Part shown: one piece after another, positions 42,364-54,150 of the stretch
Numbering within the stretch: position 1 is the stretch's first letter
Layout of the letters: every line of letters starts with the position of its first letter
Assembly (NCBI GenBank): GCA_001510575.1
Contig: LNGK01000005.1
Location: 2,852,574 to 2,916,573, forward strand
Source: Knoxdaviesia capensis
Taxonomy: Eukaryota; Ascomycota; Sordariomycetes; Microascales; Gondwanamycetaceae
DNA: 64,000 nucleotides
Reading direction: 5' to 3'
Position numbers and translations under genes: made by a program
Notes under the pieces: model-generated
Database searches by the model: none
The model's input: the letters and a program-made list of their open reading frames with translations, nothing else
Told to the model about the DNA's origin: nothing

Positions 42364-44093
42364 GGTGGAGGTGCGAAGTCTGAATGCTTGAGGAAGTGGA
42401 GATAGCTCTGGTGTGAGAAGATGAGCGGGAGGGGAAAAGAGAGAGAGGCAAAGAGGACAGTGTAGGCTTGTAAACGGGAGTGAGTTGGAAGTGAGGTGGG
42501 TTAGGTGAGAAGCGGATGAGGAGAAGTTGAAGAAAGAACTAAAAAAAGGAAGAACTAAAGAATGAAGTCAATTGACGAAATAGAAGACCAGGAACAGTGC
42601 AGATGATATAAGAAACAGAATGGAGTAGAAGAAAAAAACGAGATGGAAGGTGGTGTGGGGCAGTGGCCCGAGCCATTATAAGCTACGAAAATTTACCTCC
42701 TTCAGAAGGGTTCAGAATACGAAGACATCAGACTTGTGGCTGGAGCTTTCATTACCTAAAGAAGGCAAGATTTTTATTATGAAAAGAATTCGAAATAAAT
42801 TCCGCGGTCACTCAACATATGTGAACAGTGTTTCAACATTTCGCAACTGTACAACACATGATGTCTGGGATGTATATGCAGGCGTCGAGAACGAGAGCGA
42901 GAGTCTGCACCGGCGTGCAGGAAGGGACATACAAGCAGCACCCGTGTGAGACGGCAGAAGGGACCGGAGAGAACGCCCTGAAGGGATCTTGAGGGGGCGC
43001 TGTCGTCACTGCTGCAACCCTCATGTGGCGTGCATGGGTTGTGTGTCAAGACAAATGCAACTGGACAGATGCAACAACAGCAACAACATGGCGTGAAAAG
43101 GAGGAGAAAACGGCGGCGGCATGCAGTATATGCCCTGAACAGGAACACCAGCCCTCTCGAAAAGTGTCCGAATCACCCACGGTTTCGTTAGTCCGACCTA
43201 CATGTCTACACCTCATATACCGGCGGCTAGAGCCCGCTCCCAGTTCCGTGCTTCGAACATCAGATACAGCCACAACAACATCCCACAGCCACAGGAAGGA
43301 AAGAGGGCTGAAGCCGGCTGGAAGAGGGACGGACAGTTGCCGGGATCTAGGAGGACGGCTTCTATCCTTTCCCACACACGAATGGCTGGCGTATATGTGG
43401 CCCTTTTCAAGAAACGGGCAGGGCGCCCCCGTCTGTTCTGGCTGCCCGCGCCCCGATAAAAATAGCACGCCCTGCAAGTATTATAACCCTGCTCACACGT
43501 ACCGTTAGTTATTACGTCTGAAATTCCTTTTATGCATGTGTCGGAGAACTGTACTGTATAGGATTGAGGCTGTGAAACCGCGTGGGTTTGCCCGAGAGGA
43601 ACCAACATCTCACTCTTCCGCGGCTTAACCCTAATCCGGGATTTGGTAACCCGAACCCCCAAGTTTCGCCTCCCTAATTACCCCTCACTCATTTGGAGTT
43701 CAGGTTAGACCCTAAAGCCCGCATCAGTCGAATTTATGTTTCATTGGCACTAAAGAGCCACTGATCAACTGCTGCGAAGGTATTTTGACAAGCCTGCGAA
43801 CCCAAAATGCTGATCCCTTGATTTCATTATTATATTGACATATATCCCGGAAAAGAAGGAATCGCGAGCGGCGTTGTTTAAGTGAGGGAGAATCCCACTG
43901 GATGGGGTACGTAACCCTAGACCCTAAAACGCCTCGAAAGAAAACCATGAAACACAAACAAACGAGAACGAAACAAAGAGGAAAAGCCAAAACCGAACCA
44001 TGTCCCAAATACCCAGAATGCTCCAAAGAAGCTCTGCCACCAATGAGTCTCTCGGACCCCGGCTTCATCTCCCCCCTGACCGTGTTGCGGCGT
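42364..44093. other. PCM1 upstream region and CON-13 3' region
   Basis: No gene recognised. The first ~250 bp are the pyrimidine-rich PCM1 leader on the minus strand. CrzA-like 9-mers lie at 42657-42665 and 43284-43292. Telomere-like AACCCTA motifs occur at 43627-43634 and 43913-43928. Confidence 0.5.
42657..42665 (+). promoter_or_regulatory. Possible CrzA (calcineurin-dependent) response element upstream of PCM1
   Basis: GGGGCAGTG matches the A. nidulans CrzA consensus G[T/G]GGC[T/A]G[T/G]G as I recall it. About four such matches are expected by chance in 64 kb on both strands, so this is suggestive only. Confidence 0.25.
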
Positions 44094-45450
44094 TCAACCA
44101 GAGAAAGCCTTGGCCACACGCGTGACCTTGACAAGCCCGGCGGCGATCTCAGCCTCGCGGAAGCGCTCAGCGTAGACGGCGTCGACGAGCTCCTGCTCCT
44201 CGGCGGTGAGCTCAGGCTTGTGGAAGACTGGCACGCCGTTGATCTCGGTGGCGGCCTCGTCGTACTCGGCGCGTTTCTTCTGGGAGCGGCAGTTGCCGCT
44301 GTTGGCGGCGGCGTCGCCCATGCACTGCAGCGGGCTCAGCGGCCACGTGCGCACGCAGCTGCGGCTGTCCTTGCGGTACAGGCTGTCGACCTGCTCGATC
44401 AGCTTGCCCATCTGGTCGGCCATGCAGCCGACCTCTAGGTTCCAGATCGACTGCACGGTGGCGTGGTAGGCCGCCATGACGTTGACCTGGGCCCAAGCCT
44501 CGGGGTAGCCTGGAGAGAAAGAGAGAGAAGAGGATGGTTAGTTTCATGAAAACTGGAGAGAAAAGAGACAGAGAAGACATGGTGACTTACTGGACTTGGA
44601 GTAGTGGTCGGCAACGCACGAACCGCGGTCGATCAGGTTGGCCCAGGTGGGAGTCTCAACTACAAGCGTTTGGGTTAGTATGAGATCTCATCAGGAGAAG
44701 AGATGGTTGTTGATATGGAATGTGAGCTTACGTGACCAGGCAATGCGGCCGTTGCCGACATACTGCGAGTCGAGCGAGTGGCCAATCTCGTGGATGTACA
44801 CCGACATGCGGTCGGAGCAGTCACCAAACAGCGAGACGTGCTCGCCAGCGTTGACGGCCGAGCAGGAGTTGCCGCGGAACGAGCTGACCACGTTGACCCA
44901 GGAACGGGCCTGGGTGGGAATCATACTGTTGGAGAGAAGAGAGAGCAAGGGTTAGAGAGATAGAGGTCTATCTGAAGAGATTGGGACGGAGAGAGCCGAC
45001 CTACCCCCAGTTATCGATGATCTTCTCGATGGACATAGGCGAGTTGTTGCAGCGGCACATCTGGACGGGGACGCTGCACTGGAGAGGGGAGAAAAAGCAG
45101 AGGAGTGGAAAGTTAGTTGCTGCCGTATCAAGAAAAGGCGGGAGATCTAGCAGACTTAGTCGACTTACATCCGAGTAGGTCACCTCGTACACCTCGAGGT
45201 CATACGGGTTGCAGTACTGCGGGTTGCCCTCATTAGCACGCTGGATGCAGGCGGCGGGGGCCATGCCCCAGGGCAGTCTGTTGACGCTGACGGTCGAGGT
45301 GAGCGGCAGACCGCGGAGGCCGTCGCGGTAGCCGACCTCCAGAGCAATCAGGCCGTTAGAGAACTTCTCGCCCTTCCAATCTGGGGGCTTCTGGCCGAAC
45401 ACGGCCGGCACGAAGGCGGCAGCGGCGAGGACGATCTGGGAGAACTTCAT
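44094..45450 (-). CDS. con-13: CON-13-like secreted conidiation protein with HExxH motif
   Basis: Five exons: 45450-45169, 45078-45005, 44925-44732, 44659-44591 and 44509-44094, 344 residues. A signal peptide occupies about residues 1-19 (MKFSQIVLAAAAF..., cleavage before QK). The mature protein has about a dozen cysteines, suggesting disulfides and extracellular location. IHEIGHSLDSQ (HEIGH at 164-168) is the HExxH zinc-binding signature of metallopeptidases, preceded by a Cys-rich region. The overall sequence resembles the CON-13 protein of Neurospora, which is expressed during conidiation. The enzymatic activity of that family has not, to my knowledge, been shown. A TATA box at 45628-45634 sits about 180 bp upstream. 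Alternative reading: a deuterolysin-like or inactive peptidase. Confidence 0.8.
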
Positions 45451-45627
45451 CTTGAGGAGAGTGAAGGGGGAAGAGCAGAATTAAGGGGAGAATGAAGGGG
45501 TCTGTTGACTGAAGGCTGGTCTGGAAGAGTGGTGGGAGGAGGAGGAGGAGGCTTGATAGTCGATGGTGATGAGGATGGGGATATTTCTCTCTGATCTTTT
45601 TGAATCTCGGCGAGGGCATCACTAGTA

Positions 45628-45634
45628 CTTTATA
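45628..45634 (-). promoter_or_regulatory. TATA box of con-13
   Basis: TATAAAG on the minus strand, about 180 bp upstream of the start codon at 45450. Confidence 0.55.
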
Positions 45635-47981
45635 CTTGGATCCCGGAGGCTGTCAACACATCCATCGTCACCATCACCAGCACCGCTGTCTCGCTGTGCC
45701 TCTCCTCTCCACACCACACATGCTCATGGTTCTCCTGGCCGACTTGGGCAGCCTGCATCTGGCCAGCCAGGCTGGGCCGTGCTTATGGGGGGGTGGTAGG
45801 GGGGCTCGTCCATCGGCGCAACCCTGTCAGTCTCGGCCTCACTCGCCAGACTCTGAAGCTTTGGGGGTGTCTGGACACAGACCGGATTCTGGGCGAGAAT
45901 CGAGAAACGAAAGGGCTATGGAACGCCGGAGAGAAACATGTCTGCGCCTTACCGCTGTGGATTATGTGGACATGCAGTAGCAGCGATGAGATCGGAAGAA
46001 ACAAACTAGAACGAACAGGTTCAGGCCAGGCCGAGGAACCGGCCTTAGATGCTGAGTGGAGGCGATGGGCAGGCTGACAGCCCCCGTTCCCTCAGGTCGT
46101 GGACAACTCACACCCACACAAAGCGATATTGTACTTGTAGAACCTTTAGGGTTGTTGTTTCGGGTTGGTGATGAGAGTGGCTTGGGACTTACACTCCGGT
46201 CAGCCTCCCCAGCCCTATAGAAAAGAAAAAGGAGCCAAGGGGGCCGAAGGATAAGATGCGCCATCTCGGATTCGCGATGGGGAAGCTCCAAAAAAAAAAA
46301 AGAAAAAAGAAAAAGAAACACTTCTTCCTATGCAGCACTTACTCTGCACTTACTTGGTGGTGGGCACAGCGCAGGTCCTGGATGTACATGCACATACACG
46401 TTACCGAACCGGCACATTAGGACTCCTTCTAATGTATGCACATACTATACAGACCTGCAGGCTCTATTTGTCTGGTTCCTGGTTGTTCGCCTTCGCCAGG
46501 TGTGAGCCTTGCCGGTGTGTGGTAGTGGGAATACAGAAAAAGGAATCGGGAGGTGGCGGCAAACCGGGGGCTGTGTACAGGGGGCGCGAATCTTGGGTTG
46601 CATCTTTTTATAAACCAACCCTCCCTTTGATTAAGCTTTTCTTCCTCCTTGACTCTTTTTTAATCCCCCGGTGAGATGGTGTGATGGTGTCGACCAACGA
46701 AAGGATTTCCATTCGTCCCGTGGTTGCTGCAGTGTAGATGGGCCGGCGACTAAAACGAAGAAGATGATGATGATGATGAAGGTTGGTGTGGACGTGAGAC
46801 TGCGGAAATGGTTCCCTGCACCAATGGACCGTGCGTGGAGGAACCGGCGGACCGGCCACGGCGCAGGGCCCTCATTGTTCACATCAGTCACCGGTTTTGT
46901 CAGTCCTCGTTCAGATCTCCATTTCTGTTTTTATTTAGTTTGCTTCTCACCACCGACAGTAGCGCTGACATGAGACGACGGTCACCAACACCCAAAGAGC
47001 CGTAGATACCTGACGTGTGTCCGACTGCAGGTTCATCGCCCGTGCCACCCTTCGGGACACGGCGGTTGAGCGTGCTGTGCTGCAGACGCGTCCGGGGAAT
47101 CTGTCAGATGTTAGTTGCTAACCCTTTGAGTCAGTCGGAACTGGCCCAGAGAGAGATTCTCGCCAGCATCGGCTTTTTGGGCTGGGTGCTTCGGTTTTGC
47201 ACATCGCAAAGGGCTCCTTTGGCTAGAAGACGAAGAACACTCACACTCAACCCACACTCCCGATCTTTGTATTTGAAGATTCACAGGTCGGTTGAGCGTT
47301 CGTGCGGCAAAGTGAAGGAATAATGATACCTGACAAAGACACGGGGAACTTTGATATCTCCGTAGATGGTATGTTGCACTTACGAGGGCGGCTTTACCAT
47401 TTGGTTGAATATCAGAGTCATGCAGCGTGGCGGCGTCCATTGGCACATACTGGATCCCTGCCTATCTGACTGCCTCTCAGGAATCTGCGGCAGTGGATCG
47501 CATATAGCTACTGACTACGTTGCTGCTTAGTGAGCATGTTCACATTTTGCATTGTGGCGTAGTGGTCTATGTGTGGTCGCCACAGAATCCGTATAGAAGT
47601 GCATGTCGGACTCACGGAACTGACTAAACTTAATTATCAACTCTGAATATCTGGAAGTCTTTGGGTCCCCATTCCGCCGTATGTGTAGCCGCCGGCCCAG
47701 CCTTTGCAACCCACCGGCTCGCATCCGCGGCCCCGGTTGTGACAGCGAGCCAGTCAGACCACCAAACGCAGATAGGGACAAAGAATCTTCATAGTACATA
47801 GTGGACGCCCCGACGGGCAGACATGACACGTGAAGGGACACATGCAGAAGAACCGACCCCAAATCTTACTGTCCAGCTTGGACGTGCATCTCACTACCGC
47901 GCTTCCGTAACCTACACACTGACATACACACGCCTCTCCCCTCTCGGATATCCCCGGACGGCCTGATCCTCCCTCTTTGAA

Positions 47982-48029
47982 CCCCCCCCCCCCCCCCCCC
48001 CCCCCCCCCNCCCCCCCCCTTTTTTTTTT
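47982..48029. repeat. Poly-C / N / poly-C / poly-T tract
   Basis: Twenty-eight C, one N, nine C and ten T. It is a second unresolved homopolymer junction of the same kind as at 38296-38336. Confidence 0.9.
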
Positions 48030-48439
48030 CATCCTGCAATGCGATTCGGCCTGCTTTTTGTCCTCGTGCGGGAGATTTACCCGTGGGTGGGTGGGCAAGT
48101 GTTTGGGTTTCTTCAGCTGCTTCTTGACACCGCCGATTGGGTTAAAGCTGGGGATTCAAACGCTTCGGGACGCCTATAAACCAAGTCCGCGGGCGCCTAC
48201 TCCCCAACGTTGAGAGTTTGCCTGTGCTGTGCATTATTATATGCCAGATAGACATGTGCGTAAGGAATCGATATGCATAGAACGTGCTATTTGGGCATCT
48301 TCTTGTTGACTGCCCCGAAAAGAGCACACTTCAGGCGAACGATCGGACAGATTGTGTATGACGTGACTTCCTAACACTGATCTGTCGACGCCACGAGCTC
48401 ACCTAGATAATGATGATTTTGGTTTAGGCATATATCTAA

Positions 48440-48457
48440 TATATATATATATATATA
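48440..48457. repeat. TA dinucleotide microsatellite
   Basis: About nine TA units in gene-free sequence. Confidence 0.85.
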
Positions 48458-49652
48458 GAATCACGGTACTTGAGCACCCAGGAAAAAGTCTCCATCTTAC
48501 GTGTATTTCCACATCCCAGCCCGGCTTCATTTGCTTGATGCTCCTTCATCCCTCAAGCCAATCGCTCGGTTCCGAGGAATTAGAAGACCAAAAGGCACAA
48601 AAAGAGAAAGGGTGTGCCTCAGCCGGCCTGCCCGCCCTGGCCGGGGTCGAGAGGAACTGCGGTCATCGACATATATATCTCACTTCATAACGGGGGTTTT
48701 ATTTTATCTTTATTCTTTTAAGAATCTCTCGTCAGCAGGACCGCCCAGTTGCATTTCTATACGGGTAACGCGGTATTGACGTTTTCCTTGCTTGCTGTAA
48801 GTCTCTCTGGGGACATAAGCCCTCCAGCCGTACAGAGGCGTCCTCACTGTTCGAGAAAACACACACCCATGCATCGCGAAAGCGAGGATGAACGCACTGC
48901 ACAGCAAAACCATCCTACCATGGTATTTCGTGCCTATTATTCATGTGAATGCAATACCACAACGCAGCATTCGTTTTTTTCTCAGTCATTGGCGGCGTGA
49001 AGTTTCTCTGATCACCGATCAATCAAACATCGCCAACAGCCATGCATGCCGCTCTCCAAGGCCGTCTCCTTTGCTACTGCGTGATGACCTCCTTTCCTGA
49101 CTACGTCCATGCTTCTAAGCTCAGGCTTGTTGAACCAGGCCGTAAGGCTAGATCTCGGAGTTTTGCACCAAAGGAAAGGCAGGAGTGGAGTGGCTCGCCG
49201 AGAACACGGGTTGTCTTCCGCTCCCGGTGACGGTGGCGGTAAGTCGATGGTCAGTAAACAGGAAAATACGATGCATGTCAGATTTCGCAGACTTTATAAA
49301 AGAGGAGACTCTCCATACGGCTTTCGATCTCACTGCTGCTCCAAAGTCCGTGGTGGATGTTTTTTCTTTTCGGTTGTCGTGAGGCTGAGCCGTGGCGCGG
49401 ATGGGCTCGTAACTTGCTGTGTTTTGATAAAAAAACAAATTACTGTGTGGTTCTTTTTGAAATCGCGCGTTGGCCATGTGGTGTGTGTGCGTGTATGTGT
49501 GTGTTTCCGTGCACAGGCCAATGATTCTCAACAAACACCGACTCACGTTCACATTGGAACCCCGGTTTGAGCTTGAACAACGGAAGAAATACATTGAAAA
49601 CGTGCAAAAATATTCACAAAACACTCATCACCATCCTCATCGTCCCAGTTCT

Positions 49653-50916
49653 TCATGCCTTCTTTCCAATGGTATACACAAGCTTTCCTCCGCTAACCTT
49701 GTCGTTGCGCAGCTGGTCCAGCCCATATAGCACGCCCTCCAGATCCTCGCCGCCGCGGTTGAGGAAGATGCGCGCCGGGTGCACCTTGCCCTCGGCGAGA
49801 AGCTTCGCCGACAGCTCCCAGAAGGTCCGCGCCGACTCGTAGTGCGGCGGGTTGGCGGGGATCTGCATGCCGCCGAACACAATGTCCTCGCCGAACGACG
49901 TGTAGTACAGCGACACGTCGGTCTTGGCCTGCGGGTTGAACTTCTTGACGGCCTCGATGGACGCGCTGCCTACCAGCGCCGAGTAATGCGAGGTCGGCGC
50001 CGCCTCGAGGGCCTTGGCGCAGAACTCGCCGCTCTGGCCGCTGGAGTAGCAGTCCCAGGCGTACGCGAGCTTGCCGCCGGTCAGCGCGCGGATCTCGTCG
50101 ACGGCAGTGGGCGAGTGGTAGTCGAATACGTGGTCGGCACCGCGGGCCTTGACGTAGTCGAAGTTGGCCGGCGACGCGGTGGTGATCACAGTCAGGCCCG
50201 AGAGCTTGGCGAACTCGATGCCGACGATGCCGGTGGCGGTGCTGCCGCCGTAAATCAGGACCGGGAACGGCTGCTTGGCGGGGTTGGTGGGCGTGGGGAG
50301 CTTTAGGGTGTCGTACATGCCCTGGTTCTGCAAGGAGCAAACGGGCGACTACTGTTAGGGTTGTTTCACGTGTTTGCCTTCCTTACACACCATCTCAACA
50401 CAACTTACCACAGTGGTCAGGACAATGCCCAGAGTCGCGGCCTCCTCATTCGACAGGTTCTCGGGAATGGGTATCTGGAGATCTCCCTTGACGATGATGT
50501 ACTCGCCGAAGGTGCCAGTGGTCGGGCGGTTCTTGTTCCTACAAGCCAAAGTTGGTTAGTAAAGAGTTATCCCATTCTTCACCTTTTCTCCCTCCTTTCC
50601 CCTATGCCCACATTCCAGCAACTCGTCTTGAAACTTACACGCCATGCACCGGTCCGCAAACCCGGTCACCCGGCGCGAACTTCTTGGTCACCTTCGGCCC
50701 AACCTCCACCACCACGCCGGCATAGTCGCATCCGACGCTGCAGCCGTCATAGGCGCCCGCGCCAAAGTCGATGTGCTTCCAGTCGGTCGGGTTCAGCGCC
50801 ACCGCGGTCGTGCGCACCAGCATGTAGTCGTCGGGGACCGCCGGTGGCGCGTCGTCGGTGACAATGGCGGCCTTGCCGGCGGAGACGATGGTGATGTGGC
50901 GGTTGGTGGGGGCCAT
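49653..50916 (-). CDS. ToxD-like medium-chain reductase (zinc-free alcohol dehydrogenase / enoyl reductase type)
   Basis: Three exons: 50916-50639, 50538-50409 and 50327-49653, 360 residues. An N-terminal GroES-like domain (VALNPTDWKH, GCDYAGVVVEVG, FAPGDRV) is followed by a Rossmann fold with nucleotide loop YGGSTATGIVG (162-172) and a helix-turn linking NFDYVKARGADHVFDY. These are hallmarks of the fungal branch of NAD(P)H-dependent MDR proteins that includes ToxD and the trans-acting enoyl reductases of polyketide clusters. The structural and catalytic zinc cysteines of true alcohol dehydrogenases are missing. No polyketide synthase or other cluster gene lies nearby, so a stand-alone quinone/enone reductase is as likely. 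A TATA box at 51027-51032 is 111 bp upstream of the ATG. Confidence 0.88.
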
Positions 50917-53900
50917 TGCGACTTTTGTGTAGGGTGTTCGGTGTTTCTGGATGGGCGGATGTTAGAAGCGAAATCTTCACATGAAGACCGAAGACCACGA
51001 ACCCAGAATTGGCGGCGGGGCACAGATATATAAGAGGGGGAGAAATAACACTCACAGTCCTAAAGGAGAAAGTTGAGAGAATCTTGTTTTCGAGGTGTCA
51101 GCCGATGTCGCCGCTATGTGCTTCGTCGATATTGGATGTCGGAAGGAGCAACCGGGAACTGAAAAATGGCAGGAGGATCGACCGACCTTTATATCCTTGT
51201 TTTCCCGAGATCCTTTCTATTTCCAGTCAATAGCGTTATTTACTACTTTTAAGTAACGGGGATATGCAAGTGTCGAGGAGCCTCGAATCGATGATCTCGG
51301 CTTGGCCCTCCTCCACTGTGGTTTCAATCCACGACACTTTGACTAAGAAATGACTTTACATGCACATCCGCAGTCCCGCAAATATGCCATGTTTCTCGGT
51401 CTTGCTCTCCACACTTGGATGGTTGCAGAACGGGACATGATGGGTGCACCAAACCGATCTGAAGCTAGAATGTGACAAGTGCAAATTCCCAAGGACGACC
51501 AGACCCCGGTTTTCCAGCTCAAGACCAGTCTTCCTTTCCCGCAATTCCCGATCCATTACCACCTTCTGTTTTCATTGCTCTTTCTTGATTCCTCACCTGA
51601 CAGCCGGGCCAGCTGTGGAAGCGGCGATAACCAGTGTGCCTGCCCCTCCAAAGCCCTTGCTGACGGACCCTAGATTATCGGGCCGCCACCAATTATAAAT
51701 CCTGCTGTCAGCTGTCCTGCTCCCTGCAACTGTACAGTACAGTAGAGCAAACGCCGTTTTACCCCTCATGCCGCACTGAACTGGATTCTGGCCAGAAGCA
51801 ACCAGTCTGTCCGATTATTAATGTTACTTGTTCGCTCCGTTCTGTTTGGTTGCCCGTAAAATGTCTTGCTTGAACCAACCCCCACATCGGCTTTCGCCAA
51901 CCGCAAAGGGCCCAGCCAACTAAAACGAGTGTTGTCTTGTTCCTCCATCCTTCCTTCCTACAGTACTGACATCAAACCTCCAGAGACCGTTGTTTGTGTC
52001 CATATCCAACGACCTTTGGCGATGGCCTCATCAAAACACCCCAAAAGTGTGTTATGGTTGTCCTTGATGCTTGTGTGTAGGTCGAATCAGAGTTTTCACC
52101 CTCCTGGCCTTCTTCTTCCCGCTTTGTCACCATTCTCCTTCTTCCCGGAGCTTGTCACTTTTTGCTCTTTCCATGATGTGTTCAGCCGAGTCGCGCGTGT
52201 TAACGGTGGTACGATGGGTGGTTTTTGCCTGCCGGAGAGACAGGGAAATATATATATATATATCTTAAAAAAAAAGTGGGAGAAACGGAAAGGCGACATG
52301 TACAAACGAGTTGTCTCCACTGTCCATCGCAAGCGATTCGCCACGCAGTCTGAACAGAGATTCCGGCCCCGTTCCCGAGTAAAATGAAACCCCAAAGCTC
52401 TTTGTGAAGCTGTCACACCCGCCCAATTTCGTCTCCCCACCCGGCCCGCATAGCGTGGATTCCGGTGCCAGCTCCTCGCCGTCGAGCTCCGGCCCCGACT
52501 CCGGATCCCTGTCCTCTTGTTTGTCGTTTGGGAGAGCAGCAGGAAAAGATGCCCCTTTTCTACAGCCGAGAAGTTTTTAGGCCTTGTCTTCCGTGTCGAG
52601 GGACTGTCCGTTCCCGCAACCCTGAAAGCTGGCCGCCTCCCGAACTCTGAAAAATAGAATATTGCCTTCCCGTCTCCCCGGGAGCCCAATATCTACACAA
52701 AGTGCCCTTGGCCACTCGTCACCGGTTATAGCCCGATGTTCTTGGTCAAGAAATTATACACGGTAGAATATATGAGACCCTCTATCCCGTGAAAATGCCA
52801 CAAAGCTTGGCTGTTCTCGTTCTTCCATACCGAATGATTCGGGAGCACAGTCTCATGTGCGTGATGCCAAAGTCTTGTCCCGCCTAAAGTCCACCACACC
52901 GTGCAATTACAAGCCCACATCCGGGGTCCAAGGTCTTGTCGTGCAGGGCAATGGCATCATACGCCAAATCCCGTGTTGCCAGGATCCGGCTCCTATAAGG
53001 CTGGCCCTTTCACGCATATCGCCACTCCATACTATTTCCCCTGGTTTTTGTAGGAGGGCCCGTAGCACCGATTTGTGCCAGCCTCGGGATGGAGCCTCAG
53101 GACGTCAGGCATTCCCGTGTTCCAAAATCTTGAATCTTGCAATACGCAGCGATCGTTGAAAATCTCTCCGTCCCAGCGTTTGTTGACTAGTGGTCAATTA
53201 AAGCCTTCCTATGTTACAGAGCCGCTTGGCATCGTTGAACGTATCGGAGATACAAACCCCACTGATAATGGCCGGCCACGGCTTGCTTCTTCTGTCGTTA
53301 TCGATGTCGTCCCGTGGACCCCGATTGATCAGCACCCGGCCGCGCAGAGTCACCTACCGGGACATCAACTCCGTGCCGCGAGTCGCCGGGCCAACGGCCG
53401 GCCGTTCCACGCCCTGGTGACGACAACGACGATGTATGCCCAGCGGCGATAAGCAACGGAGGCTTTTCCGAGCAGGTTGGTAACACTTAGCGCTGGCACA
53501 AACCATCATCACAGAATCACCACCCCGACATGGCGGGCATCCACACATATGAAAGAAAAGATTCCAAAAGAGAACAAACAAGTTGATGATCCATATCCTA
53601 TTCTATAATCCGCGCAAGGAAATCCACATCAGCTGGGAAAACCCAACAAAACGTCCAAAATGGCAGAAAAAAGAATCGTTACCACAACCAAACGCTCTCG
53701 CTTGAGGGCATGTTATAGCCGCCAGATATAAGGTATCAACGAAAGCTCAAGCCAGGAGGAGGAAAATATAGAAACAAAGCCAAAAGACACAAAAAAGCAG
53801 CAATATCCAGAAAAAACAGCAACTATGAAGCATAAGGCCCATCACAGAAAACCAGCTAAAACAGCCATATCCATAATCCTCATTAACAGTTCAAGGCAAG

Positions 53901-54150
53901 GTATCTGTCGTCATAAGGAATCCACAAAGATCAAATAGGGAAAAGTCTAAAACGAAGAAAAAAAGATAACAAGAATTGCAAGGAGACCAAAATTCAAAAA
54001 GGACAAGAAAGAAAATTCGTAAAAGGAGGCCGTGAAAAGAGAAGAGGAGACAAAACAAAGCGCGGCATGAGAGATGGATGTGAAAAGAAGAACCGAAAAA
54101 AAAAAAAAAAAAAAAAGAGAAAGGAACAGAAAAGTGCTTGTTTAATACAC
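50917..54150. other. Gene-free interval between the reductase and crzA
   Basis: The left edge is the reductase promoter. The right ~500 bp are purine-rich on the + strand (T-rich in the crzA transcript) and fit a crzA 3' UTR, with a 21-base A run ending near 54115. No other gene recognised; open frames such as minus 52096-52689 have no family resemblance. A TA microsatellite lies near 52249-52262. Confidence 0.5.
51027..51032 (-). promoter_or_regulatory. TATA box of the ToxD-like reductase gene
   Basis: TATATA (TTATATATC on the minus strand), about 110 bp upstream of the start codon. Confidence 0.55.

Larger units (their letters stand above)
45451..49652. other. Gene-free interval of about 4.2 kb
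   Basis: The left edge holds the con-13 leader and TATA box. No coding region recognised in the rest. Contents: a poly-C/N/poly-T tract at 47982-48029, a TA microsatellite at 48440-48457, an A-rich run near 46290-46315, and a TG-rich stretch near 49480-49503. Confidence 0.5.
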
